The notes beneath the pieces were generated by a model. That model worked only from the letters and a program-made list of their open reading frames with translations. It did not search any database and was not told the origin of the DNA. A DNA stretch of 64,000 nucleotides, taken from Rhodovulum sp. GTDB lineage: Bacteria > Pseudomonadota > Alphaproteobacteria > Rhodobacterales > Rhodobacteraceae. The translations under genes were made by a program, and so were the position numbers. The DNA is taken from positions 1 through 64,000 of the forward strand of contig PALT01000018.1 of NCBI GenBank assembly GCA_002706605.1, read 5' to 3'. Of this stretch, positions 49,037 through 60,922 are shown piece after piece; position 1 is the first letter of the stretch; each line of letters starts with the position of its first letter.

Positions 49037-49576
49037 ATGTTGATCCCGCGCCAGAAAACCCCCGATCTGTCCCTGCCCTTGGTTGGGGGTGGTCAGTTCA
49101 CCCTGTCCTCCGAAGGGGCCGAGCGGGGCACCGTGATCGTGTTCTATCGTGGCCTGCATTGCCCGATTTGTGCGACCTATCTGAAGGAGCTGGAAGAGCT
49201 GACGCCTGCGTTCAACGCGCGTGGTGTGACCACCGTCGCCGTCAGTTCGGACGGGGAAGAGCGCGCCGCCGGTATGGCCGAAAAGATTGGGGCCAAGAAC
49301 CTGCGCGTGGCCTATGACCTGACCTTGCCTGCTGCGCGGGATGATTGGGGTCTGTTCATCTCGACCTCGCGCGGGAAGACGTCCATCGGGATTGAAGAGC
49401 CCGCGCTGTTTTCCGAGCCGGGTCTGTTCATGGTGACGCCGCAGCAGACGCTGTTCTATGCGTCGGTGCAGACGATGCCGTTCGTGCGGCCGCATTTTTC
49501 GGAATTGGTCGGTGCGCTCGATTTCGCGATCAAGAACGACTATCCGGCGCGTGGGGAATATACCGCCGCGCTGTAA
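49037..49576 (+). CDS. AhpC/TSA-like peroxiredoxin-fold protein
   Basis: 179 residues of the thioredoxin fold with a Cys pair in GLHCPICATYLKEL, where peroxiredoxins carry the peroxidatic cysteine. The remainder (VTTVAVSSDGEERAAGMAEK, GLFISTSRGKTSIGIEEPAL) fits the AhpC-like redoxin group. It may act as a thiol peroxidase or disulfide reductase. GAGGAAG stands before the ATG at 49037; an ATG at 49025 has no ribosome site. It is transcribed alone and closed by a bidirectional terminator. Confidence 0.88.
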   Translation: MLIPRQKTPDLSLPLVGGGQFTLSSEGAERGTVIVFYRGLHCPICATYLKELEELTPAFNARGVTTVAVSSDGEERAAGMAEKIGAKNLRVAYDLTLPAARDDWGLFISTSRGKTSIGIEEPALFSEPGLFMVTPQQTLFYASVQTMPFVRPHFSELVGALDFAIKNDYPARGEYTAAL

Positions 49577-49588
49577 TCGGAAAAGAAA

Positions 49589-49621
49589 AGCACCGGTACG
49601 GATCGACCGTACCGGCGCTTT
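49589..49621. terminator. bidirectional terminator
   Basis: A stem AGCACCGGTACGG/CCGTACCGGCGCT (one mismatch) with a 5-base loop lies between the convergent peroxiredoxin-like and dioxygenase genes. The left side is A-rich and the right side ends in CTTTG. Confidence 0.75.
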
Positions 49622-49630
49622 GTCCGCGGC

Positions 49631-50461
49631 TTAGGCCGCGTCTGGGTGATAGATGAAAGACCGCATCGACACAGACCCGAGGTCGATCGAGTCGGTCATA
49701 AAGGTCAGCGCATCACGTTCATCTGAGGCGCCCGCAATCGTCAGCGCGGGGATGTAGTGATCCACGGACGGGTGCGCCATCCTAAGCAACGAGCCAAGCC
49801 CATTCCGGTCAGCCAGCGCGGCGAAGTTCCGGTCGGTCAGGCGGTCGGTCACCAGCGCGTCGAACTCCAACGCAAAGTCGTGCGGCGATCCGCCGGGACG
49901 CATAGCGCGCAGGTTATGAACAACGTTCCCCGAGCCGAGGATCAGCACGCCACGGTCCCGCAATTCCGACAGGGTTTTGCCGATCTCAAGGTGCCAATCC
50001 AGATCCTTGGTCATATCAATCGACACTTGGAACACCGGCACATCTGCGTCGGGATAGAGGAATTTCAGAACCGCCCACGCCCCGTGATCAAGGCCCCAAC
50101 GGTCGTCCTCTTCGGCGTGGTGGCTGGCCAGCAGGGTCACGACCTCACGCGCCAAGGCGGGGTCGCCCTGCGCCGGATATTCCTCTTGGTAAAGGGCCTG
50201 CGGAAAGCCGTAAAAGTCGTGGATCGTGCGCGGCATGGCCGACACATCGACCAGCGTCGTGTTCTGGGTCATCCAGTGCGCGGATACGACCAGAATAGCC
50301 TTGGGACGGGGCAGGGTTTTGCCCAGACCGGTCCAAGCGCGGCTGAATTCCGTGTCTTCAATCGCGTTCATCGGGCTGCCATGACCAAGAAACACCACCG
50401 GCATACGTGCGGTGGGGGTCAGGCTATCGCGAAGACGCTGAAGCGAGTCGATCGTGGTCAT
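49631..50461 (-). CDS. LigB/YgiD-type extradiol ring-cleavage dioxygenase
   Basis: 276 residues of the class III extradiol dioxygenase fold. Metal-binding and catalytic His residues are visible in VFLGHGSPMNAIED, VVSAHWMTQNT, LGSGNVVHNLRAM and MAHPSVDHYIPAL, the pattern of 4,5-DOPA dioxygenase (YgiD) relatives. It opens catechol rings using zinc or iron; the natural substrate is uncertain. It follows a DoxX gene by 54 bases on the same strand, both divergent from a LysR regulator. The DoxX-dioxygenase-LysR set is a common quinone/catechol defence arrangement. Confidence 0.92.
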   Translation of the reverse strand: MTTIDSLQRLRDSLTPTARMPVVFLGHGSPMNAIEDTEFSRAWTGLGKTLPRPKAILVVSAHWMTQNTTLVDVSAMPRTIHDFYGFPQALYQEEYPAQGDPALAREVVTLLASHHAEEDDRWGLDHGAWAVLKFLYPDADVPVFQVSIDMTKDLDWHLEIGKTLSELRDRGVLILGSGNVVHNLRAMRPGGSPHDFALEFDALVTDRLTDRNFAALADRNGLGSLLRMAHPSVDHYIPALTIAGASDERDALTFMTDSIDLGSVSMRSFIYHPDAA

Positions 50462-50515
50462 GGTTGGTCCTCCGTCAGGGTGGGGGCCGCCCGTTTCCGG
50501 ACGACCCGTGTCAGT

Positions 50516-50938
50516 TTAGGCGAATTTGCCCAAGGTTTTGTCAACAACCGGCAGTTCCAGCGCAAAGGCACCGCGCCCCTGCAGCAGGATCGAGACCTGC
50601 GCCACGGCCCAGAATGCGGGGAATTCCCAGCCGCCGCCCTCTGCCGAGAAGGACCAGCCGTTGCCCGAGTGAACCCACCATGCGCCCAGCAAGACAGGGA
50701 TCAGCGCAAGCGAAACAGGGCGCACCGCCACACCGGCGATCAACAGGGCGCCACCGCCCAATTCGGCCAGAATGGTCAGGTAGGCAAAGATACCGGGGAT
50801 GCCGAGGCTTTCGAAAAAGCCGACGGTGCCGGGGATGGTGAACACCAACAGCTTGGTCAGGCCGTGGGCGATGAACAGGGCGCCGCTTGCGACACGCAGG
50901 GCAAAGGCGGAATAGTCGGATGCAGTATAAGTGGACAT
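50516..50938 (-). CDS. DoxX family membrane protein
   Basis: 140 residues, four predicted membrane helices, with the DoxX signature (ALRVASGALFIAHGLTKLLVF, here given with the conserved HG; then ILAELGGGALLIAG). DoxX proteins are associated with thiol and quinone redox processes in the membrane. AGAGAGGAAC precedes the ATG at 50938. It is in an operon with the dioxygenase downstream and perhaps with a small open frame upstream, and is divergent from a LysR gene. Confidence 0.9.
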   Translation of the reverse strand: MSTYTASDYSAFALRVASGALFIAHGLTKLLVFTIPGTVGFFESLGIPGIFAYLTILAELGGGALLIAGVAVRPVSLALIPVLLGAWWVHSGNGWSFSAEGGGWEFPAFWAVAQVSILLQGRGAFALELPVVDKTLGKFA

Positions 50939-50963
50939 ATCGGGTTCCTCTCTCTTCACAATT

Positions 50964-51134
50964 TTACAGGACCGAAATCGCGTGGCCGCAATCCAGAGCG
51001 CGGGCGAGGATCTGGTCGATTTGGATAGACGGAAGCCCCAGAGCATTCATGCCGAGATCAACCACCAACCCTTTGGTCAGGTCGCGGCCCAGTCGGGGCA
51101 GCAGCGTCGGGAATATGGCAATCGCTGTCAGCAT
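50964..51134 (-). CDS. possible small protein, 56 aa
   Basis: An ATG-started open frame of 56 codons lies immediately upstream of doxX on the same strand and ends 25 bases before its start. Codon use is like that of real genes here (G/C third positions), and GGAA lies about ten bases before the ATG. The product has an N-terminal hydrophobic stretch (MLTAIAIFPTLLPRLG) followed by LTKGLVVDLGMNALGLPSIQ. I recognise no family. It may be a small gene of the LysR-controlled operon or a fragment of an older gene. Confidence 0.4.
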   Translation of the reverse strand: MLTAIAIFPTLLPRLGRDLTKGLVVDLGMNALGLPSIQIDQILARALDCGHAISVL

Positions 51135-51263
51135 GATGCGTTCCGTTGGTTCCGTGTGTTTCCCCGTTTGGGGTCTGACATGAACCTAGCTCTTGCAAAC
51201 CATCAACTAAATGGCGAAATTATTGAATGACTAGGTATGAATTGTTCCTAATAGGGGGCCGCC

Positions 51264-52160
51264 ATGGATATCATTGATGAGTTGCGCGCGTTCGTTGCCA
51301 CGGCCCAAAGCGGGTCATTCACCGCCGCCGCCGACCGGATCGGGGTGTCCAATCGCCTGACGTCGAAATACGTGGCCGAGTTGGAGCAGCGCCTTGGTGT
51401 GCGCCTGTTTCAACGGACCACGCGGCGGGTGGGCCTGACCCCTGCGGGGGAGGATCTGTTGGCCCGTGCGCCCGGATTACTGGACGACCTGGATGAGTTG
51501 CTGACCGATATGACGGACGGGTCCAAGGCCCTGACGGGGATGATCCGTGTGGCCGCGCCCCTGACCTTTGGGGAAACCTATGTGGCGGGGATGCTGGGGC
51601 GGTTCATGGATGAAAACCCCGATATCACCATTGATCTGCGCCTTGATGACCGGTTTAGCGATCTGGCGACCCAAGGTATCGATCTGGGATTTCGGATCGG
51701 GCAGACGGACACCTTGTCAATCAAGGCGCGCAAGCTCGGCGAGTTGCAATCGATCCTTGTGGCCAGCCCCGACTATCTGGCCCGTCACGGCGCCCCGCAA
51801 TCGGCGGCGGACCTGTCGAACCACGCCTGTATCGTCGACACCAACCGGCGCAATCCGCGCGAATGGGCGGTCGTCGAGAATGGCCAGAACCTGATGATCC
51901 CCGTGCAGGGGCGGTTCTTGGTCAACTCGGCGCGGGCGGCGGCGGATTTGGCAGCAGATGGCAAGGGCATCGCGTTCAGCCCGCGGTTCGCGCTGTTTGA
52001 CGGGTTAAGCTCGGGGCGATTGGTGCCGGTTCTGAACACCTGCCGCGGCGACCCCATTCCGGTCAGCGCGGTGTACCTAGAGGGGCGTCGCCTGCCGCGC
52101 AAAATCCGTGCGTTGATTGAGTTCGCCGCCAAGGACATCAAAACCGCGAATGTCCTGTGA
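51264..52160 (+). CDS. LysR family transcriptional regulator
   Basis: 298 residues: an N-terminal winged helix-turn-helix (about 3-60, GSFTAAADRIGVSNRLTSKY) and a periplasmic-binding-protein-like effector domain (about 90-290). It lies divergently from the small open frame, doxX and the dioxygenase gene, in the usual position of a LysR activator or repressor of that operon. Its last 84 bases overlap the 3' end of the convergent GT25 gene. Confidence 0.93.
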   Translation: MDIIDELRAFVATAQSGSFTAAADRIGVSNRLTSKYVAELEQRLGVRLFQRTTRRVGLTPAGEDLLARAPGLLDDLDELLTDMTDGSKALTGMIRVAAPLTFGETYVAGMLGRFMDENPDITIDLRLDDRFSDLATQGIDLGFRIGQTDTLSIKARKLGELQSILVASPDYLARHGAPQSAADLSNHACIVDTNRRNPREWAVVENGQNLMIPVQGRFLVNSARAAADLAADGKGIAFSPRFALFDGLSSGRLVPVLNTCRGDPIPVSAVYLEGRRLPRKIRALIEFAAKDIKTANVL

Positions 52161-52919
52161 TGACTGAAAGGCCACCATCTTGCGCTTGGCTGCCTGTTTG
52201 TTGATCCAGAGACGGCGGTGTTTGCGCAGGTGGTAAAACCGCGCGCGGCCCACGTCGTCGCGTGACTTTGTGCTGTCGATCTCGCTTTCCGTGCCGCTTG
52301 GGGTAAAGGGCACCTTGGTCAGACCCAAGCCGATGCCATTCTCGGCACCCCAACGCCGTAGGAAATGATCCACCGGCATGTAGATCGGAAAAGCCGCGTC
52401 CAGAAAGGCGCGCGCGGCCTCGGCGCTCCACAACACGGCGGTGTTTGTGTCCGGAAAATAGGGCGCGTGGCACAGTTGTGTGTCCTCGGCATCAATATCC
52501 AGAACAGGCGTATAGAACCGTTTTACGGGGCGTCCGAGATTAACCATACATGCGGGTGGGGGCCCGTCTGAGGGGGTCAGAAAGTCGATAACCTGATCCA
52601 GCACGCCACGGGCATCGCCCTGAATCGTCAGATCGTCCTCTAGGACCAAGCCAAAGTTAGCGTTGTCATCAACGATGCGCTTGGCGACTTCGACCTGTGA
52701 CAGGTAGCACCCGATCTCGCCTCCGTTCAGCTTGCGCCCAAACCAGGAAATCGCGCGTTCCTCGTCATAATCCGCACACTCCAGCGGGTCCATATTGCGC
52801 CCGTCAAATGCGGAATGGCGCTCGAACGCGATACCTGCGGCATTTAGATGCGCGGTTGCGCTATTGAGCCGATCGTCTGAGCCGTCGGGGTTGATCACAT
52901 AGGTCTGGAGGTCCGTCAT
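52077..52919 (-). CDS. glycosyltransferase family 25 protein
   Basis: 280 residues with the GT25 features: TYVINPDGSDDRLNSATAHL at the start, SAFDGRN, GEIGCYLSQVEVAKRIV (normally SH), LVLEDDLTI (DxD-like), and a TAVLWSAEAARAFLD segment near the middle. Such enzymes transfer galactose or related sugars in lipopolysaccharide or capsule synthesis. The start at 52919 is chosen because it overlaps the sulfotransferase stop (ATGA). The 3' end runs 84 bases into the LysR gene on the other strand. Confidence 0.87.
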   Translation of the reverse strand: MTDLQTYVINPDGSDDRLNSATAHLNAAGIAFERHSAFDGRNMDPLECADYDEERAISWFGRKLNGGEIGCYLSQVEVAKRIVDDNANFGLVLEDDLTIQGDARGVLDQVIDFLTPSDGPPPACMVNLGRPVKRFYTPVLDIDAEDTQLCHAPYFPDTNTAVLWSAEAARAFLDAAFPIYMPVDHFLRRWGAENGIGLGLTKVPFTPSGTESEIDSTKSRDDVGRARFYHLRKHRRLWINKQAAKRKMVAFQSSQDIRGFDVLGGELNQRTDFARQATPL

Positions 52920-53743
52920 ACGACATGCTCCCCTTTGGTCGAATAGGCATCGGGAAACAGATCGGCCAACCACGCGTAATCCACCGCATACAGGTCTTTG
53001 ATCCGATCGATCTGTACGGATGTGGGGGCGAACCGGCTGTGCGAGGCGTTTTTGCGCACCGCCTTTTCGGGGGCGGGTGGTGGGGGCAGGTTCAGGCGCG
53101 CCGCAATCTCCGCCAGATCATCGTGCAGGGTTTCGACACGCCCGATGACGTCATAGGCGATCCGGTCGGGGCGCAGGTTGTAGAACTGGGGCCGGAAATG
53201 TTCGTCCATCCGTTTGACATCGGCGCCAATACAGGCGGCGATATAGTCAAGGAACAGATCGAATTTAGCCGAGCCGTTGAGGTCCCTGTGCAGGCCCATC
53301 CGTTCCAAAGAAGGCCGGTGAAGACCATAGTTCCCGTTGCTCTGGTCGAGGACAAAGTTGGTAAACCCGGAGACACAGCGCGCCACCGGATCACGCAGGG
53401 CTGTCACCTTGAGGCAGGACGGATCGCCAAGGCACTTCACGATATCGGGATAGGCCCACAAACCTTGGGATAGGGATTGATCGCGGTGGATTGCGGGGCC
53501 TGCATAGGGTCGGCCATGGTCCCATTCGTAAATCTGATGGGTGATCGTGGTGCAGGCTGCCTTGGAGTTTTTGACGTAAATCGCGCGGCCACCGGCAAAG
53601 GTGACAGAATGCATCGCCATATGCACAAGATCGTCGGGCAGCCGGTCCAACTCTCGCTTGCACTGATAGCGGCGCATAAAGGGTGCAAGCAGGGTGGTTT
53701 TGCGCGACGCCCTGCGCGGCGGATACAGAAATACGGAGCCCAT
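52916..53743 (-). CDS. sulfotransferase family 2 (carbohydrate sulfotransferase-like)
   Basis: 275 residues with both PAPS-binding elements: a 5'-phosphosulfate loop IYVKNSKAACTTITHQIYEW (about 55-75) and the 3'-phosphate motif TALRDPVARCVSGFTNFV (about 114-130), as in HNK-1/chondroitin-type sulfotransferases. It is cytoplasmic and coupled to the GT25 gene by ATGA. Together they suggest a two-enzyme cassette that adds a sulfated sugar to a surface polysaccharide. No other polysaccharide genes are adjacent. Confidence 0.85.
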   Translation of the reverse strand: MGSVFLYPPRRASRKTTLLAPFMRRYQCKRELDRLPDDLVHMAMHSVTFAGGRAIYVKNSKAACTTITHQIYEWDHGRPYAGPAIHRDQSLSQGLWAYPDIVKCLGDPSCLKVTALRDPVARCVSGFTNFVLDQSNGNYGLHRPSLERMGLHRDLNGSAKFDLFLDYIAACIGADVKRMDEHFRPQFYNLRPDRIAYDVIGRVETLHDDLAEIAARLNLPPPPAPEKAVRKNASHSRFAPTSVQIDRIKDLYAVDYAWLADLFPDAYSTKGEHVV

Positions 53744-53964
53744 GTTTCACCTTGCCTAATTGTCTCGGACGCCATCGGTGGCGGATCGCGAGATGATCAA
53801 TGCGGGCCGACTGGGCCCTCGTTGATGGCAAGTTCGTTAGTGAACCGAGGGGTCGAAAGGGGCATCACACCGATCTGAGCGGATGTGAGCGGCCCCTCGC
53901 CCCTATGTGACCTGGCGTGATGAGGCGTGGGTCAGAAATTAATGAAAATAAGTGAAAATCCACG
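53744..53964. other. intergenic region between the sulfotransferase gene and the gyrB terminator
   Basis: About 220 bases without a gene. It holds the promoter of the sulfotransferase-GT25 pair and the downstream region of gyrB. No other element is recognised. Confidence 0.4.
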
Positions 53965-53995
53965 AAAAAGGGCGCGTCGGATACCCGACGCGCCC
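53965..53995 (-). terminator. intrinsic terminator of gyrB
   Basis: An 11-base-pair stem GGGCGCGTCGG/CCGACGCGCCC with loop ATAC (53970-53995). The AAAAA at 53965-53969 gives a U run in minus-strand RNA. It lies 24 bases beyond the gyrB stop. Confidence 0.9.
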
Positions 53996-54019
53996 TCGTT
54001 CTTTGCCTGTTGGTGTGTC

Positions 54020-57154
<3,135 letters not shown>

Positions 57155-57158
<4 letters not shown>

Positions 57159-58261
57159 CCGATTGATCCCTCATGCACCGCTCCGTCGCGGTCCAATTCA
57201 AACGCCTGTGCCCGTGTGCCCAGTTCAGCAAACAACTCGGGCCCCGTGCCCGACATGAACGCCTGTGCCCCCAACGCGCAAATCTCATCATAAAGGGCGG
57301 CGCGCCGATCCCCGTCCAGATGCGCCGCCACCTCATCGAGCAACAACAACGGCGCGCCCTCACCATCCGCTGCGACCGCCCGCCCGTTCGCAAGGATCAG
57401 GGAAATCAACAACGCCTTCTGCTCGCCCGTCGAACATTCCCGCGCGGGCATCCCCTTGGCCAGATAGGTGGCGGACAGATCATCGCGATGCGGCCCGACC
57501 AAGGTGCGACCGGCGGCCAAATCCCGCGCGCGCCCCTCGGCCAGCGCGGTTGCCAAATCCGCCTCATCCTCGGGCGCGGCCTCCCCATCCGACCCGATCA
57601 AGCCCAGTTCCGCCACGGGAAAGGCCGTTTCGGCCTGCATCTGCGCGCCAACCACCCGCCGAATGGCCAAACGACGGTTCGCCCCGATCTCGGCCCCGGC
57701 CTTGGCCATTTGCGTCTCTAACGCGCCATACCACGCGGGATCGCGTACCTGATCCTTTAACAACCGGTTTCGTTCGCGCATCGCCTTTTCATAGGTCAGA
57801 ACCGCATCCCCGTGATCAGGAACAAAGCTCAGCGTCATCCGATCCAGAAACCGCCGCCGCCCCTCGGCCCCCTCGACCCACAACCGGTCCATAACGGGCA
57901 CCAACCACACAACACGCACCAAACGACCCAGCGCGTTCTGCGGCGCAACCTTGCCATCCACCCGAACCACGCGCGACGCGCCGCCCTCGGATCGCGTGTC
58001 GATCTCGTGCTCGGCCCCACGCCGCTGCAACACCCCCGACACACGCCAGCCCACACTCTCGGGACGGCGCGCCATCTCCTCGGCGCTGGCCCGACGCAAC
58101 CCGCGCCCCGGTGACAACAATGACACCGCCTCTAATATATTGGTCTTCCCCGCCCCGTTCGGCCCGTAAATCGCAACCGGTCGCCCGTCCAAATCCAACT
58201 CACACCGCTTGTGCGACCGGAAATGCGAAAGGGCCAGCGCAGACAGATAAACACCCGTCAT
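57155..58261 (-). CDS. recF: RecF: DNA replication and repair protein
   Basis: 368 residues of an SMC-like ATPase: Walker A GPNGAGKTNILEAVSLLSPG near the N-terminus, a helical arm, a signature-type SFVPDHGDAVLTYEKA region, and Walker B LLLLDEVAAHLD at about 315. It helps load RecA at gaps with RecO and RecR. It lies 55 bases after dnaN and overlaps lysE. It is intact. Confidence 0.96.
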
Positions 58262-58316
58262 GACTGACCCTTCATCTTGGCTGAAATACTCTCGCCGAAG
58301 GCGTTACACCCGTCGA

Positions 58317-59435
58317 TCACACGCGCATCGGCATGACGACGTAAACGGCGGAGGTGTCATTGCCCTCGCGCATCAACGTCGGGTCGCCGGACGAGTTGAA
58401 CAGGAACACCGCGTTTTCGCGGTCGACCTGACTTGCGATCTCCAGCAGGTATTTCGCGTTGAACCCGATTTCCAACCGCTCATCACCATAGGCAACGGCC
58501 AGTTCTTCCTCGGCGGCACCTGCATCCGGTGCGTTCACGGACAGAACCAAACGGTCCTCGTCCAGCGCCAGCTTGACCGCGCGCGACCGTTCGGACGACA
58601 CGGTGGCCACGCGGTCCACGGCCTTGGCGAATTCTGCGGCGTCGACTTCCAACTGGCGGGTGTTGCCGGTCGGAATAACGCGCGAATAATCGGGGAAGGT
58701 CCCGTCGATCACCTTGGACGTCAGGGTGATTTCGGGGGTGGCAAAGCGCACTTTGGTTTCCGAAACCGAGACCGCGATCTGCACCTCGTCGTCGTCCAAC
58801 AGCTTGCGCAGCTCATTCACCGTTTTGCGCGGCACGATGACGCCGGGCATGGTGTCGGCACCCTCGGGCAGGGGGGCGTCGATGCGGGCCAGACGGTGAC
58901 CGTCCGTCGCAACACAGCGCAGAACCTGACCGTCTTCACCCGTGGCGACGTGCATATAAACGCCGTTCAGGTAATACCGTGTCTCTTCAGTCGAAATCGC
59001 GAATTTTGACTTGTCGAACAGACGGCGCAGAACCGGCGCGGGCGCCGAGAAATTCGCCGTGTATTCGGACGAGGCCATGACGGGGAAATCTTCCTTGGGC
59101 AAGGTCGCCAAGGAAAAGTTCGACCGGCCCGCCTGAACCGTCAGACGACCGGAAATCCCGTCATCCGTCAGATCAACCAAGGCCCCATCGGGCAGTTTAC
59201 GTACAATTTCGTGCAGGGTGACGGCCGAAACCGTGGTCGCGCCCGGACGCTCTACCTGAGCGACCGTTTTGTCGACGACCTCGATATCGAGGTCCGTTGC
59301 CCGAAAGCTAACCGAATTCGCGTCCGCCTCGATCAGGACGTTGGCTAGGATCGGAATAGTGTTCCGACGCTCGACAACCGATTGCGCCTGACCGACCGCT
59401 TTCAAAAGCGTGCCGCGTTCGATGCTGAATTTCAT
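58317..59435 (-). CDS. dnaN: DnaN: DNA polymerase III beta sliding clamp
   Basis: 372 residues from ATG 59435, with AGGAGCGAGGGT upstream. Three topologically similar domains follow (MKFSIERGTLLKAVGQAQSV; the middle domain near VLRRLFDKSKFAISTEETRY; the last ending SGDPTLMREGNDTSAVYVVM, then PMRV). It forms the ring that tethers polymerase to DNA. It lies between dnaA and recF in the usual order. Confidence 0.97.
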   Translation of the reverse strand: MKFSIERGTLLKAVGQAQSVVERRNTIPILANVLIEADANSVSFRATDLDIEVVDKTVAQVERPGATTVSAVTLHEIVRKLPDGALVDLTDDGISGRLTVQAGRSNFSLATLPKEDFPVMASSEYTANFSAPAPVLRRLFDKSKFAISTEETRYYLNGVYMHVATGEDGQVLRCVATDGHRLARIDAPLPEGADTMPGVIVPRKTVNELRKLLDDDEVQIAVSVSETKVRFATPEITLTSKVIDGTFPDYSRVIPTGNTRQLEVDAAEFAKAVDRVATVSSERSRAVKLALDEDRLVLSVNAPDAGAAEEELAVAYGDERLEIGFNAKYLLEIASQVDRENAVFLFNSSGDPTLMREGNDTSAVYVVMPMRV

Positions 59436-59557
59436 ACCCTCGCTCCTCATGACGCCGGGAGAGAAAACCTACAAGTTTTCCCTTCCGGCTCAAGCATTTT
59501 CTGGACATTCCGATGGTTTGGCGGGGGCGTCAAGAGGCCAGCCCGCCTGAAACCGGC

Positions 59558-60922
59558 CTAGGCCTCAAGCATGCGGCGCAAAAGTTCCAGATCTTCGGCA
59601 ATTTGCGTGTCTGTTGCGCGCAAGGCCTCAATCCGTTTGACGGCATGCATGACCGTGGTGTGATCGCGTCCACCAAAGCGGCGACCGATCTCGGGCAGGG
59701 ACCGCGACGTCATCTGTTTGGCAAGGAACATGGCCACCTGACGCGGACGCGCGATGGTGCGCGTGCGTTTCGGGCCAACCAGATCGGACAGGCGTACGTT
59801 GAAATGCTCGCCCACACGACGTTGGATTTCCTCGACGGTCACCTTGCGCTCGGACGCGCGCAGAATGTCGGACAGGCAATCCTGTGCCAGATCCAGCGTG
59901 ATTTCACGACCCACCAGCGAGGCAAAGGCGAACAGGCGCGTCAGTGCGCCCTCAAGCACACGGACGTTGGTCGAAATGCGGTGCGCAAGGAATTCCAGAA
60001 CGCCATCGCAAATCACCAGACCGGGATATTGCAGACGGTACTGATCGACCTTTTGCTGCAAAACACCCAGACGTAGTTCGTAGTCCGTCGGGTGCAGGTC
60101 TACGACCAGACCACATTGCAGACGGCTTTTGATGCGATCCTCAAGATCCTTGATCTCACCCGGGGCGCGGTCAGCCGAGATGATGATCTGTTTTTGCTGA
60201 TCGACCAGCGCGTTGAACGTGTGAAAGAATTCTTCTTGGGTGCTGTCCTTGCCCGCGATGAATTGAACATCGTCCACCATCAGAACATCGACCGAGCGGA
60301 ACAATTCCTTGAACCCCATCGTGTCACGTTCCCGCAGCGCTTGGACAAAGCGATACATGAACTGTTCTGCCGACAGATAAACCACACGTGCCTCGGGCTG
60401 GCGGGTGCGCAGTTCTTGGGCAATGGCGTGCATCAGGTGGGTCTTACCCAGGCCAACGCCGCCATAAAGGAACAGCGGGTTAAACGTCACCGGACCGCCC
60501 TCGGCCACGCGGCGCGCGGCGGCATGGGCCAGTTCGTTCGGCTTGCCGACCACGAAAGAGTCGAACGTAAAACGGGAATCGATCGGGGCACCGATGGTCG
60601 GGTCCTGATTCACAGCCGTCGAAGGGGCCGCCGGGGTCGCTGCCGTCGATGCCGCAGGGGCAGAGGCGACGCTCGGGCGGGCCTGACCGACGGTAAATTC
60701 CAGACGGTCTACATGTGCGCCGTTTCGGGCAAGGATGTGTTTGATCTCGTCGCCGAAATTGCGCGAGACCCAATCCCCCAGAAACGAAGTGGGTGCGGAA
60801 AAGCTTGCAACGCCGCCGTTCAACTCGCGCAGCGTCAGAGGCTTGATCCAAGTTTGAAAGTTATTCTCGCCGATGGTTTTCTGAATTTCGTTGCATACCA
60901 ATCCCCAAGTCTCATTCGTCAT
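59558..60922 (-). CDS. dnaA: DnaA: chromosomal replication initiator
   Basis: 454 residues: domain I (about 1-75), a short Ala/Ser/Thr/Pro-rich domain II linker (about 80-115), the AAA+ domain (GGVGLGKTHLMHAI; VLMVDDVQFIAGKDSTQEEF, one continuous segment) and the DNA-binding domain with the signature GGRDHTTVMHAVKRIE. It binds oriC and opens it. The ATG at 60922 has GGAG about ten bases upstream. The gene leads the dnaA-dnaN-recF block; no oriC-like cluster of TTATCCACA boxes is seen in the window. Confidence 0.98.
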   Translation of the reverse strand: MTNETWGLVCNEIQKTIGENNFQTWIKPLTLRELNGGVASFSAPTSFLGDWVSRNFGDEIKHILARNGAHVDRLEFTVGQARPSVASAPAASTAATPAAPSTAVNQDPTIGAPIDSRFTFDSFVVGKPNELAHAAARRVAEGGPVTFNPLFLYGGVGLGKTHLMHAIAQELRTRQPEARVVYLSAEQFMYRFVQALRERDTMGFKELFRSVDVLMVDDVQFIAGKDSTQEEFFHTFNALVDQQKQIIISADRAPGEIKDLEDRIKSRLQCGLVVDLHPTDYELRLGVLQQKVDQYRLQYPGLVICDGVLEFLAHRISTNVRVLEGALTRLFAFASLVGREITLDLAQDCLSDILRASERKVTVEEIQRRVGEHFNVRLSDLVGPKRTRTIARPRQVAMFLAKQMTSRSLPEIGRRFGGRDHTTVMHAVKRIEALRATDTQIAEDLELLRRMLEA

